From: Ptiloglossa arizonensis
Taxonomy: Eukaryota > Arthropoda > Insecta > Hymenoptera > Colletidae
DNA length: 64,000 bases
Direction of reading: 5' to 3'
NCBI RefSeq assembly: GCF_051014685.1
Contig: NW_027478390.1
Coordinates: forward strand, 1,958,501 to 2,022,500
The notes under the pieces were generated by a model. That model did no database searches. It saw nothing but the letters and a program-made list of their open reading frames with translations, and was not told where the DNA came from. This document shows, piece by piece, positions 1 through 9,269 of the stretch; position 1 is the stretch's first letter, and each line of letters opens with the position of its first letter. The translations under genes and the position numbers were made by a program.

Positions 1-1591
1 TCGATTCTCGGTTTATTTCTTCTTTTCTCCGTTTCTTTCTTCGTTTCTCCGTTTCTATCTTCGTTTCTCCATTTATTTCTCCGTTTCTCGGTTTGTTTCT
101 TCGTTTCTCTGTTTCTTTCTTCGTTTCTCCGTTTCTTTCCCCGTTTCTCGGTTTATTTCTTCGTTTCTCCATTTGTTTCTCCGATTCTCCGTTTCTTTCT
201 TCGTTTCTCCATTTACTTCTCCGTTTCTCCGTTTCTTTCTTCGTTTCTCCGTTTCATTCATTGTTTCTTCGCTTCACCGTTTCTTTCATCCTTTCTCCGT
301 TTATATCCTTGTTTCTCCATTTATTTCTCCGTTTCTCCGTTTCTTTGTTCGCTTCTCTATTTCTTTCTTCGTTTCTCCGTTTTTTGTTCGTTCCTCCGTT
401 TCTTTCTTCGTTTCTCCGTTTCTTTCTTCGTTTCTCCATTTATTTCTCCGTTTCTTTCTTCGTCTCTCCGTTTATTTCTTCGTTTCTCCATTTATTTCTC
501 CGTTTCTCGGTTTATTTCTTCGTTTCTCCATTTATTTCTCCGATTCTCCGTTTCTTTCTTCGTTTCTCCGTTCCTTTCTCTGTTTCTCCGTTTCTTTCTT
601 CGTTTCTCCATTTATTTCTCCGTTTCTTTCTTCGTTTCTCCGTTTATTTCTTCGTTTCTCCATTTATTTCTCCGTTTCTCGGTTTATTTCTTCGTTTCTC
701 CATTTATTTCTCCGATTCTCCGTTTCTTTCTTCGTTTCTCCGTTCCTTTCTTCGTTTCTCCGTTTCTTTCTTCGTTTCTCCGTTTCTTTCTTAGTTTCTC
801 CGTTTATTTCTTCGTTTCTCCATTTATTTCTCCGTTTCTCCGTTTCTTTCTCCGTTTCTCCGTTTCTTTGTTCGTTTCTCCGTTTCTTTCTTCGTTTCTC
901 CGTTTCTTTCTTCGTTTCTATGTTTCTTTGTTCGTTTCTCCGTTTCTTTCTCCGTTTCTCGGTTTATCTCTTCGTTTCTCCACTTATTTCTCCGATTCTC
1001 CGTTTCTTTCTTCGTTACTCCGTTTCTTTCTTCGTTTCTCCATTTATTTCTCCGTTTCTCCGTTTCCTTCTTCGTTTCTCCGTTTCTTTGTTCGTTTCTC
1101 CGTTTCTTTCTTCGCTTCTCCGTTTCTTTCTTCGTTTCTCCGTTTATTTCTTCGTTTCTCCATTTATTTCTCCGTTTCTCCGTTTCTTTCTTCGTTTCTC
1201 CATTTCTTTCATCGTTTCTTCGCTTCTCCGTTTCTTTTTTCCTTTCTCCGTTTATATCTTCGTTTCTCCATTTATTTCTCCGTTTCTTTCTTCGTTTCTA
1301 CGTTTCATTCTTCGTTTCTCCGTTTCTTTCTTCGTTTCTCCGTTTATTTCTTCGTTTCTCCATTTATTTCTCCGTTTCTCCGTTTCTTTCTTCGTATCTC
1401 CGTTTCTTTGTTCGTTTCTCCGTTTCTTTCTTCGTTTCTCCGTTTCATTATTCGTTTCTCTGTTTCTTTGTTCGTTTCTCCGTTTCTTTGTTCGTTTCTC
1501 CGTTTCTTTCTTTGTTTCTCCGTTTCTTTCTTCATTTCTCCGTCTATTTCTTCGTTTCTCCGTTTCGTTCTTCGTTTCTGCGTTTCTTTGT

Positions 1592-1985
1592 TCGATTCTC
1601 GGTTTATTTCTTCTTTTCTCCGTTTCTTTCTTCGTTTCTCCGTTTCTATCTTCGTTTCTCCATTTATTTCTCCGTTTCTCGGTTTGTTTCTTCGTTTCTC
1701 TGTTTCTTTCTTCGTTTCTCCGTTTCTTTCCCCGTTTCTCGGTTTATTTCTTCGTTTCTCCATTTGTTTCTCCGATTCTCCGTTTCTTTCTTCGTTTCTC
1801 CGTTTCTTTCATTGTTTCTTCGCTTCACCGTTTCTTTCTGCCTTTCTCCGTTTATATCCTTGTTTCTCCATTTATTTCTCCGTATCTCCGTTTCTTTGTT
1901 CGCTTCTCTATTTCTTTCTTCGTTTCTCCGTTTTTTGTTCGTTTCTTCGTTTCTTTGTTCGTTTCTCCGTTTCTTTGTTCGTTTC
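1592..1985 (+). repeat. Larger duplication inside the minisatellite
   Basis: This segment repeats about the first 395 bases of the window at an offset of 1591 bp. The shared run includes rare variants that mark it as a true duplication and not chance similarity: TCGATTCTCGGTTT at the start, TTTCTTTCCCCG, the TTCGCTTCACCG word and TTTATATCCTTG. One 20-bp-scale insertion or deletion separates the copies near 200-240. Shorter duplications lie elsewhere, for example a 172-bp offset between about 436 and 608, and a 320-bp offset between 2101 and 2421 marked by ATTTGTCCG. Confidence 0.8.
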
Positions 1986-2936
1986 CCCATTTATTTCTTC
2001 GTTTCTCCGTTTCTTTCTTCGTTCCTCCGTTTCTTTGTTCGTTTCTCCGTTTCTTTGTTCGTTTCTCCGTTTCTTTCTCCGTTTCTCCGTTTCTTTCTTC
2101 ATTTGTCCGTTTCTTTGTTCGTTTCTCTGTTTGTTTCTTCGTTTCTCCATTTATTTCTCCGTTTCTGCGTTTCTTTGCTCGTTTCTCCGTTTCTTTGTTC
2201 GTTTCTCCGTCTATTTCTTCGTTTCTCCATTTATTTCTCCCTTTCTCCGTTTCTTTGTTCGTTTCCCCATTTATTTCTCCCTTTCTCCGTTTCTTTGTTC
2301 GTTTCTCCATTTATTTCTCCCTTTCTCCGTTTCTTTGTTCGTTTCTCCGTTTCATTATTCGTTTCTCCGTTTCTTTGTTCGTTTCTCCGTTTCTTTCTCC
2401 GTTTCTCCGTTTCTTTCTTCATTTGTCCGTTTCTTTGTTCGTTTCTCTCTTTGTTTCTTCGTTTTTCCATTTATTTCTCTGTTTCTTTCTTCGTTTCTCC
2501 GTTTCTGTGTTCGTTTCTCCATTTCTTTGTTCGTTTCCCCATTTATTTCTCCGTTTCGCCGTTTCTTTCTTCTTTCTCCGTTTCTTAGTTCGTTTCTCCG
2601 TTTCTTTGTTCGTTTCTCTATTTCTTTGTTCGTTTCTCCGGTTCTTTGTTCGTTTCTCCGTTTCTTTGTTCGTTTCTCCGTTTCTTTCTTCGTTTCTTCG
2701 TTTCTTTGTTCATTTCTCCGTTTCTTTCTTCGTTTCCCCGTTTCATTGTTCGTTTCTCCATTTCTTTGTTCGTTTCCCCATTTATTTCTCCGTTTCTCCG
2801 TTTCTTTCTTCGTTTCTCCATTTATTTCTTCGTTTCTCCATTTCTTTCTTCGTTTCTCCGGTTCTTTCTTCGTTTCTCCGTTTCTTTCTTCGTTTCTCCG
2901 TTTCTTCCTCCGTTTCTTCGTTTCTCCGTTTCTTCG

Positions 2937-3088
2937 TTTCTCCGTTTCTCCGTTTCTCCGTTTCTCCGTTTCTCCGTTTCTCCGTTTCTCCGTTTCTCCG
3001 TTTCTCCGTTTCTCCGTTTCTCCGTTTCTCCGTTTCTCCGTTTCTCCGTTTCTCCGTTTCTCCGTTTCTCCGTTTCTCCGTTTCTCCG
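2937..3088 (+). repeat. Nineteen perfect TTTCTCCG copies
   Basis: An uninterrupted 8-bp tandem tract of 19 exact TTTCTCCG units abuts the mitochondrial insert (TTTCG at 3089-3093 is the partial last unit). The inverted copy has only about three such units at the equivalent place after 8377. Beyond the tract both arms share the rare word TTCTTCCT (left about 2902-2909, right reverse complement about 8423-8430), so this tract expanded on the left or shrank on the right after the arms formed. The lack of interruptions suggests recent slippage. Confidence 0.9.
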
Positions 3089-3093
3089 TTTCG

Positions 3094-3921
3094 ATTAAAT
3101 GATTATAATAGTTATAATTTCTATTATAAATCATTTGAGCTATAGCTAAATTATACACTAATACTCTAAATACATATTTAATATATTTTTTATTCTCTTT
3201 AGCCTCCAGAAGAATTTTATTTATACTATTTACTGTATATAATAATTTACACAGAATTGGAAATAAATCTAATTATTTATTTATAATAATTATTTTTTAT
3301 TCACTTATTTTAAAAATTGCGATGTACTCTTTAAATGTTCGATTCATTTCTTTAATTTATTCATTAAATTGAATTAATCTATTCTTTATAATAACTTTAA
3401 TCAAATTAATCCCTATAATTATTATAGAACTCATATTAAAATTTAGTAATGAAATTTATTTTATTTGCCTAATTAATGTAATTATTGCCCCTATCATTTG
3501 CTTAAATAAAAAATCAATCAAAATAATTATAGGATATTCATCTGTTATACAAACATCTATTATGGTTATTTTATTAATAATTAACAAAAATACGTTTCTA
3601 GCATATTTCATTTTATATTCAATAATTTCTTCAATTTTAATTTTTATATTTAAAATAATAAAGATTTTCTTCCTTATTTCTTCTTTATTTAATATATGAA
3701 CCTCTAATAAAAGAAAAATTATTTTATACTCAATAATTATTATGTACACAAATTTCCCACCTATAGCACTCTTTATACTGAAATGAATCGTCCTAGAAAC
3801 ATTAATAAATTCAAGAATAAAATTTATACTTTTAATAATTGTGTATCTTTTTATAAGATTAATTACATCATGAAATTATTTAAATATATCCTTCTTGTAT
3901 TTTTTCCCTTCAACTAAATAA
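3094..3921 (+). pseudogene. ND2: ND2 mitochondrial pseudogene (5'-truncated), NUMT copy
   Basis: Derived from NADH dehydrogenase subunit 2, a membrane subunit of respiratory complex I. With the invertebrate mitochondrial code the frame from about 3170 reads as a Met/Ser/Leu-rich membrane protein. It contains the family-typical LMYFLFSLASSS segment near 3179-3214, a MICLNKKSMKMMMGYSSVMQ segment near 3493-3552 and an FPPMALFMLKW segment near 3757-3789. It ends with TAA at 3919-3921. The first part of the gene is missing or unrecognisable because the minisatellite junction at 3093 cuts it. The standard-code antisense reading frame over this region is a shadow. A second, inverted partial copy lies at 7649-8376. 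The subunit call rests on these motifs and on its place directly upstream of COX1. Confidence 0.85.
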
Positions 3922-4033
3922 AAAATACATAACAAAATTAACCTTAATTTTCTAAACTATTATCTATTTATAACTTTTTTAATATTTATATTTGTATTTA
4001 TGTTATACTGGTTATATTAATTTTTAACATAAT
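3922..4033 (+). other. Degenerate ND2-COX1 tRNA interval
   Basis: In insects this interval carries the Trp, Cys and Tyr tRNAs. It is only about 110 bp here, very AT-rich, and I cannot fold a convincing cloverleaf with a TCA, GCA or GTA anticodon on either strand. The tRNAs may be rearranged in the source mitochondrion, partly deleted, or decayed in the nucleus. Confidence 0.5.
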
Positions 4034-4039
4034 TAATAT

Positions 4040-5565
<1,526 letters not shown>

Positions 5566-5569
<4 letters not shown>

Positions 5570-5628
5570 TATGGCAGATTAGTGCATGAATTTAAGATTC
5601 ATTTATAAAATTTAATATTTTTATTAAA
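5566..5628 (+). tRNA. trnL2: tRNA-Leu(UUR)-like, mitochondrial-type NUMT copy
   Basis: A full cloverleaf can be drawn. Acceptor TTAATAT pairs with TTATTAA at 5621-5627 with one T-T mismatch, and A5628 is the discriminator base. The D stem is GCA/TGC. The anticodon stem ATGAA/TTCAT holds loop TTTAAGA, giving anticodon TAA. The T arm is AAAT/ATTT with loop TTAAT. It lies between COX1 and COX2, the derived insect/crustacean position. The structure has stayed intact while its neighbours decayed, but a mitochondrial tRNA in the nucleus is not expected to be expressed or functional. Confidence 0.88.
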
Positions 5629-5629
5629 A

Positions 5630-6282
5630 ATGTCCCATTGAAAAATAATTAATTTCCAAGACCCCAATTCGCCATATGCCGATAATTTAAATCTTTTTCA
5701 CAACTTCACAATAATTATAATAATTATAATCTCTTCCTTAACTCTAATAATTATATTAGATATTTTTACTAATAAATTTATCAATCGATTTTTACTTAAA
5801 AATCATCATATTGAAATTTTATGAACTTTACTCCCAATAATAATTTTAGGAGTAATTGCACTTCCTTCTTTAAAAACCCTATATTTTATTGATGAACTAT
5901 GAATACCCGTATACTTAACAATCAAATCAATTGGGCACCAATGATATTGATCCTATGAATACCCAGAATTTAATCATTTAAATTTTGACTCCTATATAGA
6001 TAAAGATTTAAATAATATTTACATTTTTCGTCTCCTAGAAAAATGTTGTGAATATTAACAACATCAAACGACGTAATTCACTCTTGAACTGTTCCGTCTT
6101 TAGGCTTAAAAATAGACTCAGTACCAGGGCGAATTAACCAAATAAATTTAATTACTAATCGACCTGGAGTATTTTTCGGACAATGTTCTGAAATCTGCGG
6201 AGCTAATCACAGATTTATGCCAATTGTTGTGGAAAGAACTAATTATTCAAACTTTATTCATTGAATTAACAACCAAAATTAA
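5630..6282 (+). pseudogene. COX2: COX2 mitochondrial pseudogene with internal deletion, NUMT copy
   Basis: Derived from cytochrome c oxidase subunit II, which carries the CuA site that receives electrons from cytochrome c. The frame starts at ATG 5630 with MSHWKMINFQDPNSPYADNL and holds the transmembrane hairpin and SIGHQWYWSYEYP at about 5927-5965. After FRLLE, around 6040, it loses register and hits TAA at 6056-6058. The correct frame resumes with TSNDVIHSWTVPSLG from about 6061, through [18 protein letters not shown] with all the CuA Cys/His residues, to TAA at 6280-6282. At 653 bp the gene is about 25-28 bases shorter than usual for bees, and the missing part is the DNRM..LP..TPIR segment. 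A small deletion with frameshift explains this. Confidence 0.92.
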
Positions 6283-6320
6283 ATTTTAACCTACTCATAT
6301 AATATTTAATTAAATCAAAT

Positions 6321-6380
6321 CATTAGATGTCTGACAAAAGAATTGATTTTTTAATTCAAATTATAGTAATAAATTACTTC
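6321..6380 (+). pseudogene. trnK: tRNA-Lys(UUU)-like, 3'-truncated, NUMT end
   Basis: The 5' acceptor strand CATTAGA is the typical insect tRNA-Lys start. The anticodon stem TTGAT/TTCAA (one mismatch) carries loop TTTTTAA, giving anticodon TTT. A T arm follows as AGTAA/TTACT at 6365-6378 with loop TAAA. The expected closing strand TCTAATG is absent: only TC (6379-6380) matches before the sequence changes character. I take this as the right breakpoint of the mitochondrial insert, inside the tRNA. Placement next to COX2 fits insect gene order. Confidence 0.75.
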
Positions 6381-6388
6381 ACTTTTTA

Positions 6389-6715
6389 TTTTAAAACTTT
6401 AAGAATCATCTCTTTACTTCGAAGCTTGATCAAAATTAATTTCTATAAGTTCTTAATCATTTGTAATGCATCAATAAGATGAATAATGTTCGATTAATAT
6501 TGGGAACATGCATGAATGTTAGTAAAACTCGCGGAAATGAATAAACATTCACCGAAACTATTCGCCTTCGCAGATTTTGCAATATCTTGACGTTTATTTA
6601 TCATAATTATTAACAATTGTCGTAGTACCATAGTTTAAATAATTATTAACAATGCCCTAGTATAAATAAAGGCTTAAAATATCATTTCATCGAAATATTC
6701 ATTGCTCGCGATGGA
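6389..6715 (+). repeat. Diverged direct repeat, copy A
   Basis: Paired with 6932-7258 at a constant offset of 543 bp. Shared runs include GTTCGATTAATATTGGGAAC (6488 and 7031), ACATTCACCGAAAC, CTTCGCAGATTT and CAATATCTTGACGTTTATTT. By eye the copies are about 80 percent identical, so the duplication is much older than the ND2 inverted duplication. Ends are approximate, as similarity fades on both sides. Confidence 0.85.
6661..6668 (+). promoter_or_regulatory. TATAAATA box-like element in repeat copy A
   Basis: A TATAAATA octamer occurs here and at the matching position of copy B (7204-7211), within an otherwise diverged stretch. In copy A a short 36-codon frame starts 43 bp downstream. The match to a core-promoter TATA box is good, but such octamers are common in AT-rich DNA and no transcript is known. 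Confidence 0.2.
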
Positions 6716-6931
6716 ATTTTTCGTTGAGATCAAACTGACATTCTCAAGGCTACACGTATCGATGATCGATTCACAAGCGTTCATCGCTATGATTGTTGTA
6801 TCTAGAAAAACGATTAATTGAATTTCAGCGCTTTTAAATAAAAAATGCAACTACTACGCGTATTGTGTAAATTATAAAAATTAAGCAAATGTTAAATTAG
6901 TGTATTTAATAAACAATTGTTACTTTCCTTG

Positions 6932-7258
6932 CTATAAAACTTTACGAAACACGTTTTACTTTGAATCTCGATCCAAATTAATTTCTATGAGGTACTTAAT
7001 CATTTTCAATGCATAAATAGGATGCACATTGTTCGATTAATATTGGGAACATACATAAATGTTAGTAACAATGGCGGAAATGAACAAACATTCACCGAAA
7101 CCGTTAGCCTTCGCAGATTTCGCAATATCTTGACGTTTATTTATCATAATTATTAACAACCGCCGTTGGACCGTAGATTAAACAATTTTTCACAATGTTC
7201 CGGTATAAATAATGGCTATAAAGCCATCAATTTCTTGAAGTATTTGGTTAGATCGAAC
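6932..7258 (+). repeat. Diverged direct repeat, copy B
   Basis: Second member of the 543-bp-offset pair described at 6389. About 215 bp of unshared sequence lies between the copies (6716-6931), so this is a spaced direct repeat or a tandem of ~543-bp units whose second half is no longer recognisable. Confidence 0.85.
7204..7211 (+). promoter_or_regulatory. TATAAATA box-like element in repeat copy B
   Basis: The same octamer as at 6661, at exactly the 543-bp offset of the duplication. Retention in both diverged copies is mildly suggestive only. Confidence 0.2.
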
Positions 7259-7389
7259 AAATACAATCGAAGAAACCGTGCGATAAAATAAAAGAATATT
7301 TCTCTACATATCGGAATTATAGTTTGTATGTATGCAAATATATTCTGAACCCGCAATTACAAATCCCTGTAACGTGGTAATTACATGGG

Positions 7390-7403
7390 TTGCCATCTAG
7401 TGG
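7390..7403 (-). promoter_or_regulatory. CTCF-like motif, minus orientation
   Basis: On the - strand these 14 bases read CCACTAGATGGCAA. This matches the general animal CTCF consensus CCASYAGRKGGCRS at 13 of 14 positions. CTCF is a zinc-finger insulator protein found in most insects. A single motif match is weak evidence of binding. Confidence 0.35.
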
Positions 7404-7486
7404 AGAAAGGGTTAAACTACACTTAAGGAATGAAAACACCTGGCGGAGAAACGCTCAAGTTTGTCGAGGAATTGTTCTAATTTCCA

Positions 7487-7500
7487 CAAATAGATGGCGC
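7487..7500 (+). promoter_or_regulatory. CTCF-like motif, plus orientation
   Basis: CAAATAGATGGCGC on + matches the CTCF consensus CCASYAGRKGGCRS at 12 of 14 positions, including the whole AGATGGCGC core. It lies about 84 bp from the opposite-facing motif at 7390-7403. It could also be a YY1/Pho-like ATGGC site. Confidence 0.3.
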
Positions 7501-7648
7501 GACAAGTACAATTTACCGACATTAGAGATAAGTATTATATTACCATTTGTATGATATTCCCTACCGTACGATAAAATAAATAAATACTTTTGTACAAACT
7601 TTTGTATGTTTCATCTTTCGAATAAATGTAAAATTAAACCTTCCACGG

Positions 7649-8376
7649 TAAATTTTATTCTTGAATTTATTAATGTTTCTAGGACGATTTATTTCAGTAT
7701 GAAGAGTGCTATAGGTGGCAAATTTGTGTACATAATAATTATTGAGTATAAAATAATTTTTCTTTAATTAGAGGTTAATATATTAAATAAGGAAGAAGAG
7801 TTAATCTTTATTATTTTAAATACAAAAATTAAAATTGAAGAAATTATTTAATACAAAATGAAATATGTTAAAAATGTATTTTTGTTAATTATTAATAAAA
7901 TAACTATAATAGATGTTTGTATAACAGATGAATATCCTATAATTATTATGATTGACTTTTTTGTTTAAGCAAATGATAGGGGCAATAATTACATTAATTA
8001 AGCAAATAAAATAAATCTCATTATTAAATTTTAATATGAGTTCTATAATAATTATAGGGATTAATCTTATTAAAGTTATTATAAAGAATAGATTAATTCA
8101 ATTTATTGAATAAATTAAAGAAATGAATCGAACATTTAAGGAGTACATCCCAATTTTTAAGATAAGTGAAAAAAAAATAATTATTATAAATAAATAATTA
8201 GATTTATTTCCGATTCTGTGTAAATTATTATATACAGTAAATAGTAAAAATAAAATTCTTCTGGAGGCTAAAGAGATTAAAAAATATATTAAATACGTAT
8301 TTAGAGTATTAGTGTCTAATTTAACTATAGGTCAAATGATTTATAATAGAAATTATAAATACTATAATCATTTAAT
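7649..8376 (-). pseudogene. ND2: Second ND2 pseudogene fragment, inverted copy
   Basis: The reverse complement matches the + strand from 3094 to 3826, so it carries the same truncated 5' end and junction but lacks the last ~95 bp of ND2. In mitochondrial frame it still shows the NKNTFL, YSSVMQTSMM and PPMALF segments, but an extra base near 7962 breaks the frame and a TAA replaces a Ser codon in the LYSMIS region. Private substitutions relative to the left copy run near 6 percent. At 7649 homology ends at TAAATTTT next to the spacer. Being only a partial copy of one insert, it arose by inverted duplication and not by separate transfer. Confidence 0.88.
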
Positions 8377-9269
8377 CGAAACGGAGAAACGGAGAAACGG
8401 AGAAACGGAGAAACGAACAAACGAAGGAAGAAACGGAGAAACGAAGAAAGAAACGGAGAAATGAAGAAAGAAACGGAGAAACGAAGAAAGAAACAGAGAA
8501 ACGAAGAAATAAATGGAGAAACGAAGAAATAAACGGAGAAACGAAGAAAGAAACGGAGAAACGAAGAAAGAAACGGAGATACGAAGAAATAAACGGAGAA
8601 ACGAACAAAGAAACGGAGAAACGATGAAAGAAGCGGAGAAACGAACAAAGAAACGAAGAAACGAGCAAAGAAACGGAGAAACGAACAAAGAAACGGAGAA
8701 ACAAACAAAGAAACGGGAAACGAAGAAAGAAACGGACAAACGAAGAATGAAATGGAGAAACGAAGAAAGAAACGGAGAAACGGAGAAACCAACAAAGAAA
8801 CGAAGAAACGGAGAAACGAACAAAGAAACGGAGAAACGAACAAAGAAACGGAGAAAGGAACAAAGAAACGGAGAAACGAAGAAAGAAACGGAGAAACGAA
8901 GAAATAATTGGAGAAACGAAGAAATAGTCGGAGAAACGAACAAAGAAACGGAGAAACGAACACAGAAACGGAGAAACCAACAAAGAAACGAAGACACGGA
9001 GAAATAAATGGAGAAACGAAGAAAGAAACGAAGAAACGAAGAAAGAAACGGAGAAACGAAGAAAGAAACGGAGAATCGGAGAAATAAATGGAGAAACGAA
9101 CAAAAAACGGTGAAACGGAGAAACGGAGAAACGGAAAAACCGAGAAACGGAGAAAGGGAGAAACGGAGAAACAGAGAAACAGAGAAACCGAGAAACGGAG
9201 AAACGGAGAAACGGAGAAACGGAGAAACGGAGAGACGGAGAAACGGAGAAACCGAGAAACGGAAAAACG
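8377..9269 (-). repeat. Purine-rich minisatellite, right inverted copy
   Basis: The same 8/12/20-bp words as at 1-3093 on the opposite strand: CGGAGAAA, CGAAGAAAGAAA, CGAACAAAGAAA and TAAATGGAGAAA. The tract next to ND2 has only about three 8-bp units before the shared landmark GAAGGAAGAAACGG at about 8423. The far end, from about 9105, again turns into mostly 8-bp units with variants (CCGAGAAA, CAGAGAAA). It changes directly into the 176-bp satellite at 9269/9270. All long frames on either strand here are compositional. Confidence 0.95.

Larger units (their letters stand above)
1..3093 (+). repeat. Pyrimidine-rich CpG minisatellite, left copy
   Basis: The stretch is built almost wholly of short words ending in CG or CA: TTTCTCCG (8), TTTCTTTCTTCG (12), TTTCTTTGTTCG (12) and TTTCTCCATTTA (12), most often combined into 20-bp units. 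The + strand is mostly C and T, with G nearly confined to CG dinucleotides and an occasional TTG or CGG. Such composition can hardly form stop codons, so all frames are open for long distances; the apparent Phe/Ser/Leu/Arg protein on + and Lys/Arg/Asn/Glu protein on - simply restate the repeat. The array starts before the window and ends sharply at the mitochondrial insert at 3093. Copies are scrambled by substitutions and larger internal duplications. An inverted copy lies at 8377-9269. Confidence 0.95.
6381..7648. other. AT-rich spacer, probably nuclear, no gene seen
   Basis: Between the end of the mitochondrial insert and the start of the inverted ND2 copy lies sequence with no resemblance to mitochondrial genes or to the two satellites. 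It has more balanced base use and CpG-containing words such as TCGCAGATTT and GATGGCGCG. It contains a diverged direct duplication (6389-6715 and 6932-7258) and two CTCF-like motifs. The longest Met-started frame I checked here, 6711-6821, is only 36 codons. It could be the pre-insertion locus or a fragment of an unrecognised mobile element; I see no terminal inverted repeats or transposase. Confidence 0.7.

Noticed and set aside
173..3145. A 990-codon open frame rich in Phe, Ser, Leu and Arg
   Set aside because: It follows the 20-bp repeat (three units per 20 residues), other frames and the opposite strand are also open, and it ends just past the repeat. Composition alone excludes stops; there is no sign of a gene.
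3456..3749. 97-codon frame on the minus strand
   Set aside because: It is antisense to the ND2 pseudogene, which is clearly recognisable on the plus strand under the mitochondrial code.
6711..6821. 36-codon frame downstream of a TATAAATA box
   Set aside because: Too short, not preserved in the paired repeat copy B, and no family features. The TATA octamers are kept only as weak sites.
6381..7648. Spacer as an autonomous transposon
   Set aside because: No terminal inverted repeats, target-site duplication or transposase/reverse transcriptase frame could be seen; only a diverged direct duplication.
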